The notes: generated from the letters alone by a model not told the origin. A DNA stretch of 48,254 nt from Clostridia bacterium (GCA_017507525.1 JAFWAT010000020.1:1-48254); one strand, 5' to 3'. Shown: positions 25,788 through 34,084, numbered from the stretch's first letter. Made by a program: numbers and translations.

Positions 25788-27191
25788 TTATAGCACATTA
25801 TATATCCTGTCTAAAACATCGCCCTCACGGCCGATCACCTCTGCAACCACTTTGTCACCCTTAGGCAATGTCTGTGGTTTGCCGGTTATTTGCTCCGTTT
25901 TTTCTTTAAGCTCTGAAATATCTATAATCGGCAACTTAGCTTTTAGCAGCCGCTCCTTCAACTCCTTGTTTTTAGGATTAACCGCAATTCCGCCCTGAGT
26001 AACCAAAACATCAATATCTTTACCGGGCGTAGAGATGCAAGTTACACGGTCTGTAACAATCGGCAATCTCGCTCTGAACATAGGAGCAATAATCATAGAG
26101 AGCTTAGAGCCTGCCGCAGTATCGCTGTGGCCGCCCGAACCGCCCATAATATATCCGTTTGAGTCTGTGTGAACATTGACATTGAAATCCGTATCAATCT
26201 CAGTAGCACCCAAAATAACAACATCAAGGCTGTCAACCGCTGCACTTTTGCTATTGGGAGATGCGTACTGCATAGCGGAAATTTCTTTATGTCTAGGATC
26301 ACTTTTTATAGACTCCACTGCTGTAAGGTCAAAACACTGAACATCCATAAGATTGCGGAAACAACCGGCTTTAAGCATATCTACCATATAACCCGTAATT
26401 CCCCCAAGCCCAAAGCTACCCACAATACCTTTTTGGAGCATAATGTCTTTTAAAAACTTAGCTGCGGCAAGCGATGCACCGCCGGCGCCTGTCTGAAAAG
26501 AAAAACCGTCCTTTAAAAGTCCCGAGGCTTCTATAACTTTTGCCGCATGAGAAGCCATAACCAAGCCTACAGGGTCACGGGTAATTCTGGTGGTTCCTGA
26601 AACAATACCCTTCGGGTCACCGATCGCATCAACGCTGACTACATAGTCTATATAATCTTCAGAAATGGACCAATCCTGCATGGGATAAGGCACAAGGTTA
26701 TCAGTAATGACCACTGTTTTTTTTGCAAACATAGCATCAGCATAGGCATAACCAAGGCTACCGCAAGCAGACTTTCCATATTTACCCGAACAATTACCCA
26801 TGGCATCGGCAGTAGGCGCTGCGATAAAAGCAACATCAATGGGCGTTTTGCCGGAGGCTATATCACTCGGTCGACCTCCATGAGTCCGAAACTCTATGGG
26901 TCTTGCCAAGATACCCTTGGAAAACGCTCTGCCAAGGTTAGCCGAAATATAGTCAGCCCCAACGCCTGTAACCACGTTATTTTCAATGTGGGTAATCAGT
27001 GGCGTGTGTACATCAAACAGCGAACTTGCATTGACCGTCAAATCTTTTATTCCCAAGTTCGATATTTCTTCCATAACCATATTTAAAACGTAGTCGCCAT
27101 TACGCAAATGATGATGGAAAGAAACCGTCATTCCATCTTTTAAGCCAGAAAGAACAATAGCTTCGCGAATAGAATTTACTAATTTATTCAT
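25788..27191 (-). CDS. citF: Citrate lyase-type alpha subunit (citramalate lyase CoA-transferase by context)
   Basis: 467-residue transferase subunit that moves the acetyl group on the acyl-carrier subunit to the incoming acid, forming citramalyl- (or citryl-) ACP. CitF hallmarks are the N-terminal TVSFHHHLRNGDYV segment, SSLFDVHTPLI, and QTGAGGASLAAAKFL near residue 240. Sequence alone does not separate citrate lyase from citramalate lyase. The adjoining mesaconase and glutamate mutase genes favour citramalate lyase. The start overlaps citE by 8 nt. Confidence 0.92.
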   Translation of the reverse strand: MNKLVNSIREAIVLSGLKDGMTVSFHHHLRNGDYVLNMVMEEISNLGIKDLTVNASSLFDVHTPLITHIENNVVTGVGADYISANLGRAFSKGILARPIEFRTHGGRPSDIASGKTPIDVAFIAAPTADAMGNCSGKYGKSACGSLGYAYADAMFAKKTVVITDNLVPYPMQDWSISEDYIDYVVSVDAIGDPKGIVSGTTRITRDPVGLVMASHAAKVIEASGLLKDGFSFQTGAGGASLAAAKFLKDIMLQKGIVGSFGLGGITGYMVDMLKAGCFRNLMDVQCFDLTAVESIKSDPRHKEISAMQYASPNSKSAAVDSLDVVILGATEIDTDFNVNVHTDSNGYIMGGSGGHSDTAAGSKLSMIIAPMFRARLPIVTDRVTCISTPGKDIDVLVTQGGIAVNPKNKELKERLLKAKLPIIDISELKEKTEQITGKPQTLPKGDKVVAEVIGREGDVLDRIYNVL

Positions 27192-28071
27192 TGATATCCC
27201 TCCTGTCTAACCCCAAAGCCTCGGCCATGGAAATGGTTCTTTCTGCTCTTGCAACAATAGGAGCATCTATCATCTTACCATGTAATGAAATAGCACCCTT
27301 TCCCATCTGTTTTGCAAGGGTTATGGCACCCATCACTTCATATGCATAGTCGATTTCAGCCTGAGTAGGACTGAATACTGCATTGATAGTTTCAACATGA
27401 CGCGGTGAAATAGATGCCTTTCCTGTAAATCCAAGCTCTTTTGCTGTTTTTGCATCTTCCACTATGCCTGCATCATCATTTACATCAGTAAACGGAGTAT
27501 CATAGACATCAACACCTGCTGCACGAGCAGCAACAACAAGACGTGTTCTTGCATATTCTATTTCTCTGCCTTCTTTCGTACGTTTACACTGAAGGTCAGC
27601 AGTAAGGTCCTCTGCTCCAAGAAATAGGGCTTTTACTCGATTGGAACAGGATGCAATTCTATATGAATTTTCAACACCCAATGCAGTCTCGATAAGGGGC
27701 ATAAGACCAACCGTTCCCTTTTCTATGCCGCATTTTCCCTCCACCTGTGTCATATATTCGTCTGCCAACAGAACATCTTCAGGCGTACAGGTTTTAGGTA
27801 ATAATATAATCGCAGGTTTTTCAGGAAGAAGAGAGTCAAGGTCTTTTTTCCAGTAATCTGTATCAATAGAGTTTATACGAACTATCATTTCACAGCCGTT
27901 AAAATCCATATAACGCATAGTATTTCGCACAAGAATACGAGCCGCATCCTTTTCCTGCGGAGAAACTGCATCCTCTAGGTCAAATATGACAGCATCAGCA
28001 CCAAAGCAGTTTCCATTAATAAGCATATTCGGATTATTTCCCGGTAAAAACAACATGCTGCGACGCATCAT
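27184..28071 (-). CDS. citE: Citrate lyase-type beta subunit (citramalyl-ACP lyase by context)
   Basis: 295-residue lyase subunit of the HpcH/HpaI-CitE family. It would split citramalyl-ACP to pyruvate and acetyl-ACP (or citryl-ACP to oxaloacetate). Visible are MRRSMLFLPGNNPNML at the start, VIFDLEDAVSPQEKDAAR near residue 30 (metal-ligand region), IVRINSIDTDYW near 62, LMPLIETALGVEN near 123 and LFLGAEDLTADL near 150. ATG at 28071 follows GGGAGGAG and overlaps the citD stop. Family length is normal. Confidence 0.95.
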   Translation of the reverse strand: MMRRSMLFLPGNNPNMLINGNCFGADAVIFDLEDAVSPQEKDAARILVRNTMRYMDFNGCEMIVRINSIDTDYWKKDLDSLLPEKPAIILLPKTCTPEDVLLADEYMTQVEGKCGIEKGTVGLMPLIETALGVENSYRIASCSNRVKALFLGAEDLTADLQCKRTKEGREIEYARTRLVVAARAAGVDVYDTPFTDVNDDAGIVEDAKTAKELGFTGKASISPRHVETINAVFSPTQAEIDYAYEVMGAITLAKQMGKGAISLHGKMIDAPIVARAERTISMAEALGLDRRDINE

Positions 28072-28337
28072 ATCTCCTCCCTTCCACGAAGAACTGCCGT
28101 TTCAACCCTGGCACGGATGACACACTCAAGAGCCCCTCTGTCTACAATTCGGACATCAGCATTCTCTATCCCCGTTTCATCTAAAACATCAGTAACAGCT
28201 TTTTTTATTTGTTCGCCAAACTGTTTTTCTACAACAGACTCAAGTTCAATTTTTATACCATCATCGCACGGTTTAATTTCTACATAAACATCGCTGGATT
28301 CCATCGTTCCCGCAGATGCGCATTTTTTAATGTTCAT
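28068..28337 (-). CDS. citD: Citrate lyase-type gamma subunit, acyl carrier protein
   Basis: About 89 residues. Carries the 2'-(5''-phosphoribosyl)-3'-dephospho-CoA arm. The attachment motif ASAGTMESSDV near residue 8-18 contains the conserved serine. The frame is open to 28370, but the standard CitD N-terminus is MNIKKCASAGT, starting at ATG 28337, with AAAGGGG 12 nt upstream; a GTG at 28358 is an alternative. First gene of the citDEF-mesaconase operon, divergent from citC. Confidence 0.92.
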   Translation of the reverse strand: MNIKKCASAGTMESSDVYVEIKPCDDGIKIELESVVEKQFGEQIKKAVTDVLDETGIENADVRIVDRGALECVIRARVETAVLRGREEI

Positions 28338-28393
28338 ATCTATCCATACCCCTTTCACTCCATTTTGCAAAAGATATAGTTCAATTTACAGAT

Positions 28394-28422
28394 ATTATAT
28401 AACACACTTTGTAAAAATGCAA
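28394..28422 (-). promoter_or_regulatory. Promoter of citDEF and mesaconase genes, with operator core
   Basis: On the minus strand TTGCAT (28422-28417), 17-bp spacer, TATAAT (28399-28394). The core TTATATAACA (28395-28404) found in the gntR operator overlaps the -10. Confidence 0.5.
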
Positions 28423-28439
28423 TTGTTTTTCTTTTTTTC

Positions 28440-28469
28440 TTTACTTTTCTATGTGCCATGAGTTATAAT
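28440..28469 (+). promoter_or_regulatory. Promoter of citC operon
   Basis: TATAAT at 28464-28469 with TTTACT at 28440-28445 (18-bp spacer). It faces citC, starting at 28510. Confidence 0.45.
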
Positions 28470-28509
28470 ATTAATATAAATAATATAAAAATTTTAAAGG
28501 GTATGAATT

Positions 28510-29496
28510 ATGTATATTGAGCTGTTATCAAAATTAAATAAATCAAAACTAGAAATGTGGAAGTGTTTTTTGAGAAAATCTAACTTAGAGCCGGACGAAT
28601 CCGTGGGGCAAACCATACTTTTGTGGGATGATGATGTCCTTGTTGCCACAGGCTCAAGAGATGGTAATTTGCTTAAATGTATTGCTGTAGACGAATCCCG
28701 TCAGGGAGAGGGGCTTACAGCTACCATTATCACCGCACTGAGAAAAGAAGCTTTCTCAGAGGGAATCAGCCATCTTTTTCTCTATACCAAGCCACAAAAT
28801 ATAAGTTTGTTTTCCGATTTATTCTTTTATCCGGTAGCTCAAACCGATAAAGTTCTTTTAATGGAAGACAAAAAAGACGGAATCAATAAGTTTTTGGAAC
28901 AGTTTCCTGTAGATAACCGCACCGGGAAAATCGGTTGCATGGTTGCAAACTGCAATCCTTTTACCTTAGGACATCGCTACCTGATTGAAAGCGCCAGCAA
29001 GGATTGTGACCATCTTTATGTTTTTGTTGTATCCGAAGACAAAAGCAGATTTTCAGCAGATGACCGCTTTGAGATGGTACGCAGAGGCACAGCACACCTA
29101 TCGAATGTCAGCGTGCTTCCCACAGGACCATACCTGATTTCTTCGGCAACATTTCCTACCTATTTTCTGGATGACAGGGAGGCTGCTACACAGGTTCAGT
29201 GCCGTTTAGATATTGAAATATTTGCAAAATATTATGCACCTAGATTTAATATAACAACTCGCTATGTAGGCACAGAGCCTATTTCGCCAATGACAAATCA
29301 ATACAACATTGCTTTAAAGGAATTTTTGCCGCAGCACAATATTGCGCTTAAGGAAATCCCAAGACTTGAAATGTCAGGCACACCAATCAGTGCAAGCCAA
29401 GTAAGAGCTTTAATGGATTCAAACAATACTCAGGCTGTTAAATCACTGGTTCCCGACACAACATACGATTATCTGGTTAGTAAGGGTTTAATGTAA
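28510..29496 (+). CDS. citC: [Citrate (pro-3S)-lyase] ligase
   Basis: 328-residue enzyme that acetylates the thiol of the CitD prosthetic group with acetate and ATP, switching the lyase on. The N-terminal 120 residues look like a GNAT-type acetyltransferase fold (CIAVDESRQGEGLTATII). The C-terminal half is a nucleotidyltransferase with NPFTLGHRYLIE near residue 150 (HxGH-type motif) and the ISASQVRALM segment near 295. Divergent from citDEF, it starts a three-gene maturation operon whose next gene begins 16 bp later after AAGGAGG. Confidence 0.95.
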   Translation: MYIELLSKLNKSKLEMWKCFLRKSNLEPDESVGQTILLWDDDVLVATGSRDGNLLKCIAVDESRQGEGLTATIITALRKEAFSEGISHLFLYTKPQNISLFSDLFFYPVAQTDKVLLMEDKKDGINKFLEQFPVDNRTGKIGCMVANCNPFTLGHRYLIESASKDCDHLYVFVVSEDKSRFSADDRFEMVRRGTAHLSNVSVLPTGPYLISSATFPTYFLDDREAATQVQCRLDIEIFAKYYAPRFNITTRYVGTEPISPMTNQYNIALKEFLPQHNIALKEIPRLEMSGTPISASQVRALMDSNNTQAVKSLVPDTTYDYLVSKGLM

Positions 29497-29512
29497 TCAA
29501 GGAGGAATAAAT

Positions 29513-30448
29513 ATGCAAGAGCGCCAGAAAAATCATATTTTAAGCAGTTATTTCGCGCCACGAGGACACCAGCGTATGTATGCCCTCGGTATGCAGCTGG
29601 CACAGCTTTACCTGTCTCCGTTTGATAAGCTTATCGGCGTAATAGGCGATGCAGGTTCCGGTAAAAGTGCCCTGCTCAGAGGAATGTTTCCGGGGCTTGA
29701 GCTTACCAATGATGATGACGGTGTATATGTACGTCCGCTTCCGCTTTTGGAACAAAATAACGGATACTTTTCTCCACATACCTATCATGTTGATATACGT
29801 TTTGAAAACGGCTTTACTCAAATGTCAGTTCTGGCCGAAGCTATTATCGAGGCATTGCACAACGGAAAACGAGTGATTGTTGAACATTTCGACCTGATAT
29901 ATCCGCTGCTTGGGTTTAATGCAAATCTTATGATAGGCGTAGGCGAACAGGTGCTAATTGCAAGACCAAATCTTTTTGGTCCTGAACCGCAGGAAATACG
30001 TGACAAGGTCTACGAATCACTATCATACCGACTCATGGCTCATTCCGCAGAGGATTTGTGTGAGCTTTGTATGCCCGAACACGAAACGGCACGTTGTGGA
30101 CATGATGATGTAAGGCACGGTTTTATCATCACATTCCCTGAAACAAAGCCAGATTTTGATATTCTTGAAGTTGAAAAAAAAGTTAATGAAGTAATTTCAA
30201 AAAATCTTCCCATTACCTACGTAGACAATCATCACATATCCGTGGGCGGTCGTCATCATTTCTGTACCGGTCCGCGAATTCACGTAAGTCATACAGGTAT
30301 GATTGAAAATTTCCATTTACTCAATCACTTTATATACGACCGATTCAACAGACGTTATATGTTGGTTGGGTGCGTTGGAAAAAATGCCGAAAGCAATTTA
30401 AAAAAACTAGATGCACACCAGAAAAAACAGAACGATCTTATTCTGTAG
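29513..30448 (+). CDS. P-loop protein with AlaRS second-additional-domain-like C-terminus, function unknown
   Basis: 311 residues. Walker A GDAGSGKS at 45-52 follows a hydrophobic beta strand (KLIGVIG), as in small nucleoside or uridine kinase folds. A VIVEHFDLIYP strand near 121-131 may be Walker B. The second half has clustered Cys and His: C183, C186, C195, H197, the pairs H240-H241 and H248-H249, and C251, suggesting a metal site. I recall homologues being named alanine-tRNA synthetase second additional domain protein, without a proven function. It lies between citC and citXG, so a part in making or attaching the lyase prosthetic group is a reasonable inference. The start has AAGGAGG. Confidence 0.75.
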   Translation: MQERQKNHILSSYFAPRGHQRMYALGMQLAQLYLSPFDKLIGVIGDAGSGKSALLRGMFPGLELTNDDDGVYVRPLPLLEQNNGYFSPHTYHVDIRFENGFTQMSVLAEAIIEALHNGKRVIVEHFDLIYPLLGFNANLMIGVGEQVLIARPNLFGPEPQEIRDKVYESLSYRLMAHSAEDLCELCMPEHETARCGHDDVRHGFIITFPETKPDFDILEVEKKVNEVISKNLPITYVDNHHISVGGRHHFCTGPRIHVSHTGMIENFHLLNHFIYDRFNRRYMLVGCVGKNAESNLKKLDAHQKKQNDLIL

Positions 30449-30466
30449 CGATATATGGGGGACCAA

Positions 30467-31792
30467 ATGGCAAATGTTACTTTGAACCAAGTACTTCAAT
30501 CACGCGAGGAACGTGTAAAAAAACAACAACACGTATTAAATCAGTTCGGATATCCCCTTATAAGCTTTACCATGAACATTGCAGGGCCTGTTAAAACTTC
30601 GCCCATAATTGAACGTGCTTTTTTTGAAGGTGTCAGGCTTTTAAAGGAAAGTTTGTGTGATTACAACATTGCATACCAAGAGATAGACACTAAAATCACG
30701 GGCTGCGAGGCTATATTTTCGGTAAATGCTGATGCATCAAATCTTAAGAGCATCTGCACCAACATCGAAGATAGCTTATCTATTGGAAGGCTGTTCGATA
30801 TGGATGTAATTGACACAGACGGAAACAAGCTGGAGAGAAACGCCCTTCGCGGTTGTTTTGTTTGCGGTGCTCCGGGGCGAACCTGTGCTGCATCCAGAGC
30901 ACATTCTGTTGATGAACTGCAGGCTGCAACAAAGGAAATTATAGAAAACTATTTCTTTCTTCTCGATAGGGAGCAATGCGCTACCCTTGCGACAAAAAGT
31001 CTTTTAGACGAAGTATATACCACTCCAAAACCCGGACTTGTGGATGGTCAGAACAACGGGAGCCATAGCGATATGGACCTCCACACTTTTGAAAAAAGCG
31101 CCCACGCTCTCAAGCCTTATTTTGGTGAATGCTTTTCTATTGGCAAAAAAACTGCCGACCTTACTTATGATGAGGCATTTTCCCTTTTGCGTAATTCCGG
31201 AATACAGGCGGAGCAAGTTATGTATAGCACCACCGGTGGAGCAAACACCCATAAAGGTGCCATTTACTCTTTGGGCATTCTTTGTGCAAGTATCGGAAGA
31301 CTCTGGTCGCTTGAGAATCCATTTGCAGACGTTTTGCGAATTTGTTTGGAAAGTGCAAACATCGCCGGGAACGCTATAAAAAAAGATTTTGAACAAATTG
31401 ATGCATCAACTGCAGGCGGAAGTCTTTACCTACAATATGGCATTACCGGAATTCGCGGAGAAGTTGCATCCGGATTTGAATCTGTTTTAAAAATCGGGCT
31501 TCCGTGTTACAAAAACCTTAGAAATAAGGGCTTCACCCAAAATGATGCAGGCGCTATCACACTGCTTCACTTTATTGCAAATATCAAAGATACAAATATC
31601 TATCATCGCGGCGGAATAGAAGGTGCTAAATACGCCACCCAATCTGTAATAAGTCTTTTGAATGCCTCTCCTGAGCCTACAAAAGAACAAATTGAGTTCT
31701 TAGATGATGATTTTATCAAACGCAATCTATCTCCCGGGGGTTGTGCAGATTTACTTGCTGTTACATACTTCCTATACAGTCTTAAACAATAA
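30467..31792 (+). CDS. citXG: CitX-CitG fusion: apo-citrate lyase phosphoribosyl-dephospho-CoA transferase and triphosphoribosyl-dephospho-CoA synthase
   Basis: 441 residues carrying two activities. The N-terminal CitX part (about 1-165) contains LQSREERVKKQQ and a GCFVCGAPGRTCAASRAHS segment near 135 and transfers the prosthetic group to CitD. The C-terminal CitG part (about 170-441) makes triphosphoribosyl-dephospho-CoA from ATP and dephospho-CoA and shows LLDEVYTTPKPGLVDGQNNGSH near 185, STTGGANTHKGAIYSLG near 260, and SPGGCADLLAVTYFL at the end. TGGGGGAC favours the ATG at 30467 over 30455. Such fusions are known in enterics and clostridia. A terminator follows. Confidence 0.94.
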   Translation: MANVTLNQVLQSREERVKKQQHVLNQFGYPLISFTMNIAGPVKTSPIIERAFFEGVRLLKESLCDYNIAYQEIDTKITGCEAIFSVNADASNLKSICTNIEDSLSIGRLFDMDVIDTDGNKLERNALRGCFVCGAPGRTCAASRAHSVDELQAATKEIIENYFFLLDREQCATLATKSLLDEVYTTPKPGLVDGQNNGSHSDMDLHTFEKSAHALKPYFGECFSIGKKTADLTYDEAFSLLRNSGIQAEQVMYSTTGGANTHKGAIYSLGILCASIGRLWSLENPFADVLRICLESANIAGNAIKKDFEQIDASTAGGSLYLQYGITGIRGEVASGFESVLKIGLPCYKNLRNKGFTQNDAGAITLLHFIANIKDTNIYHRGGIEGAKYATQSVISLLNASPEPTKEQIEFLDDDFIKRNLSPGGCADLLAVTYFLYSLKQ

Positions 31793-31799
31793 AATAAGG

Positions 31800-31833
31800 G
31801 GCTGTAGCAAAATGAAATGATTTTGCTACAGCC
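31800..31833. terminator. Bidirectional terminator between citXG and the Cys-rich gene
   Basis: GGCTGTAGCAAAAT (31800-31813) pairs perfectly over 14 bp with ATTTTGCTACAGCC (31820-31833), loop GAAATG. TCTTTCTATTT follows on the plus strand and CTTATTTTATTGTTT on the minus strand. Confidence 0.88.
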
Positions 31834-31838
31834 TCTTT

Positions 31839-32105
31839 CTATTTGGTTCGGTTTTTCTTAGCCATTTCAGAAATCTCTGAAAATTTAGATGTTATGTAGG
31901 AATATCCGTTTTCACTGTGAGGGATAAGGCAATTTGAGCAGTCCTTTATCCCATCTTCTATGTAAACAAAGTTTCCGCCGCATGCATCCCCCAAGGCATA
32001 AAGGGGACAATAGCAAAATAGACAGTTAAATGCTTCGCCCTCTGTCTTATGACATGGAAAATATTCACACGCAGTATTTTTAAAATAGGCAAAATTATTT
32101 TTCAT
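31839..32105 (-). CDS. Cysteine-rich small-domain protein (putative metal binder)
   Basis: 88 residues with nine cysteines in a fixed pattern: CEYFPCHK (about 13-20), CLFCYCPLY (about 28-36), DACGG near 41 and DCSNCLIPHS near 55. This matches the small cysteine-rich domain often found in or near cobalamin genes in Clostridia and methanogens; it is thought to bind a metal, but no activity is proven. It lies 28 bp after a DUF4430 lipoprotein gene. The cluster also holds B12-dependent glutamate mutase. Confidence 0.82.
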   Translation of the reverse strand: MKNNFAYFKNTACEYFPCHKTEGEAFNCLFCYCPLYALGDACGGNFVYIEDGIKDCSNCLIPHSENGYSYITSKFSEISEMAKKNRTK

Positions 32106-32133
32106 AACTTATTCCCCGTTTTTCGTGTTTAAT

Positions 32134-32562
32134 TTACTTTGTACATACAAGCTCATAATGTTCGCCGTCTGAAATTTCTGCTCCGCTCACACCGGTTGGC
32201 ATACTTTCGCCGTTTTTGGTAAATGCCCAATATGTTTGATTGACATTATAGTCAGCAGTGATACCGTTTACCGATTTTACATAGAGTCCGTATGGTCCAT
32301 TTTCTCCTGATATCAGATTATGCTCAAGAAGAGCATCGTCTAATTTTTCTTTATCGGTTTTTATTGTAAACGTTACAGACCGATCCTCTGCCCTTACCTC
32401 TACCAATACTGTTTTAGAACCATTACCAAACGTCATATCTTCAGAATAGGTCGCGCTTTCCCACGCCCCTTTTTCATCAACCCCAGCACCGCAAGCTGCA
32501 AAAGACGAACACATTACGCTAATAAGCAATAAACATAGTACAGGCTTTATAAATCTTTTCAT
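32134..32562 (-). CDS. DUF4430 lipoprotein, transcobalamin C-terminal-like
   Basis: 142-residue exported lipoprotein. The signal peptide MKRFIKPVLCLLLISVMCSS ends with the lipobox FAAC, cysteine near residue 24. The mature part fits DUF4430, the beta-rich domain related to the C-terminal domain of transcobalamin and intrinsic factor: GPYGLYVKSVNGITADYN and NQTYWAFTKNGESMPTGV followed by a YELV end. Ligand binding is not shown. The start ATG 32562 has AAAGGAG (32571-32577); the longer frame to 32643 runs through the promoter. With the Cys-rich protein it forms a two-gene unit. A B12 capture role is an inference. Confidence 0.82.
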   Translation of the reverse strand: MKRFIKPVLCLLLISVMCSSFAACGAGVDEKGAWESATYSEDMTFGNGSKTVLVEVRAEDRSVTFTIKTDKEKLDDALLEHNLISGENGPYGLYVKSVNGITADYNVNQTYWAFTKNGESMPTGVSGAEISDGEHYELVCTK

Positions 32563-32595
32563 TTTATTTTCTCCTTTATATTTTACAAAATATCC

Positions 32596-32624
32596 ATTAT
32601 AACGACCGATATATCGCACCGCAA
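32596..32624 (-). promoter_or_regulatory. Promoter of the DUF4430 lipoprotein operon with palindromic spacer
   Basis: On the minus strand TTGCGG (32624-32619), 17-bp spacer, TATAAT (32601-32596). The spacer holds the palindrome CGATATATCG (32607-32616), and TATATCG recurs just upstream, suggesting a regulator site. Confidence 0.5.
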
Positions 32625-32698
32625 GGTATATCGAAAATTCCAACAGGAATTTATATCGATGAGTTTAATCTTTGATTAAGTTCATTATACTATACACT

Positions 32699-34084
32699 TT
32701 AGTAGATAACGACCCTCGTACCTACCGGAATGAGGGAATACAGCTCCTGAACATCCTGTTTAAGCATTCTGATACATCCGGCAGAAGCAGGATTGCCCAT
32801 GGTTGTATCAATGACATAGCCGCTATGACTAACCGGCTGGTTATGAATTGCATAGGCCTCAAAAAGCGAGAGAACGGGATCGCAAACATAATCTTCTGTT
32901 ACCCAACGGGTTTTATATTGATATTCACAAACAATTGTCGGCGTCGGTGTTGTATTTTTACCGGTGGCTACCGGATACACACGGTCTACCTGCCAATCCT
33001 CCTGGCTGCCTGTAAACAGCACCAGTCTTTGTCTTTGCTTATTAATCCAGACCAGATACCCCGTTTTGCTAGCATAGCCCATTTCATTAACAAAAGCCTC
33101 TCTGTCTGCATTTGTAAGAATATCTTGTATGGTATAGTTCGCACGCGAAATGCTCACCGCAGACATAGGAAGCCAGCACAAAGTACCTGACGGAAGCTTA
33201 ACCTTTGCCGATTTCATGGAGTGGCTGTTGTCAGGATTTAAATATTCCACAACGGTTCCTGCCGGAACGGTGGTTATGTATCCCGTCAGGGAAGCATAGG
33301 CATAACCGGTTGTATTGTAGTTAACTGTGGCAGGAATCACTAAAGGTTCAATTTTTTTCAGTGCCATAATTTCAGCCGTCATTTTTTTGACATCATATTC
33401 TACTGTAGCCGGCTGAAGCTGTGATGACACAGGTGATTCGGACTGAACCTTATAGGTAAAGACAAAATCAGCCGGATCTGTTGCATTCATGCTTTCAGGC
33501 ACCGTTACAACCATCTGCAAGCCGTTGTAGATGATTAATTCCTGTTTGGAACCGGGAATTTCTGCACCACGCACATACCCCGTGCCACAAAGCTTAAACA
33601 CTCTGCCTGCCGGCACACTAAAACGAACACCGAAATACAGCTCATATCCCTGATGCACCCCTTCCGGCACAGAGAAGAAACGCATGGTAATTGCAGGTCT
33701 GTTTGAAACTGTGAAAACCTGAGCACTGTACAAACTCTGTCCGTTATCACAAATCAGCTCAAGCAAAACTGTGTGCTGATAGTTAACATCCAAGGTCTCC
33801 GGAACATGAAAATCAAAATTTTCATTATTTTGCGTGCCTAAAACAAAATACTCAGAGCCGGCACCTTCAATCAATGCGCCATCAAGATACAGTCTTGCTT
33901 TTGCACCCATAGGCTCTGCCGCATTTGTAATGGTGCAATGAAGCTTGGCTATTTCACCATAATACAGCTTATTTTCCATGCTAGTCTCCACTGCCACGCT
34001 TTGAACAGTCTCTTGGGCAAACACAGGCATTGCGGTCAAAATGATTAATGCTGCTAACACTAAAGTTGTAACTCTTTTCATCAT
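32699..34084 (-). CDS. L,D-transpeptidase (YkuD) with exported N-terminal domains
   Basis: 461-residue secreted cell-wall enzyme that should form 3-3 peptidoglycan cross-links or attach proteins. Signal peptide at 1-24 (RVTTLVLAALIILTAMPVFA core). About 30-230 are beta-rich Ig-like repeats, about 230-320 an SH3-like stretch with CWLPMSAVSISR. The C-terminal 120 residues are the YkuD domain: RLVLFTGSQEDW, then HSGYVIDTTMG and the catalytic SAGCIRM near residue 430. The ATG at 34084 (or 34081) follows GGGGTGATC. It is the last gene of the recJ operon. Confidence 0.93.
   Translation of the reverse strand: MMKRVTTLVLAALIILTAMPVFAQETVQSVAVETSMENKLYYGEIAKLHCTITNAAEPMGAKARLYLDGALIEGAGSEYFVLGTQNNENFDFHVPETLDVNYQHTVLLELICDNGQSLYSAQVFTVSNRPAITMRFFSVPEGVHQGYELYFGVRFSVPAGRVFKLCGTGYVRGAEIPGSKQELIIYNGLQMVVTVPESMNATDPADFVFTYKVQSESPVSSQLQPATVEYDVKKMTAEIMALKKIEPLVIPATVNYNTTGYAYASLTGYITTVPAGTVVEYLNPDNSHSMKSAKVKLPSGTLCWLPMSAVSISRANYTIQDILTNADREAFVNEMGYASKTGYLVWINKQRQRLVLFTGSQEDWQVDRVYPVATGKNTTPTPTIVCEYQYKTRWVTEDYVCDPVLSLFEAYAIHNQPVSHSGYVIDTTMGNPASAGCIRMLKQDVQELYSLIPVGTRVVIY

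Noticed and set aside
25788-28337. Reading citDEF as a citrate fermentation locus
   Set aside because: No citrate carrier or oxaloacetate decarboxylase is nearby, and glutamate mutase, methylaspartate lyase and the hydratase adjoin it; citramalate lyase fits better, though sequence alone does not exclude citrate.
30326-31396. Antisense and shifted frames inside citXG and its neighbour (up to 130 residues)
   Set aside because: Shadows of conserved coding sequence; no motifs, poor starts.
32563-32698. Cobalamin riboswitch before the DUF4430 lipoprotein
   Set aside because: The promoter is only about 30-60 nt from the start, leaving no room, and no B12-box is seen.
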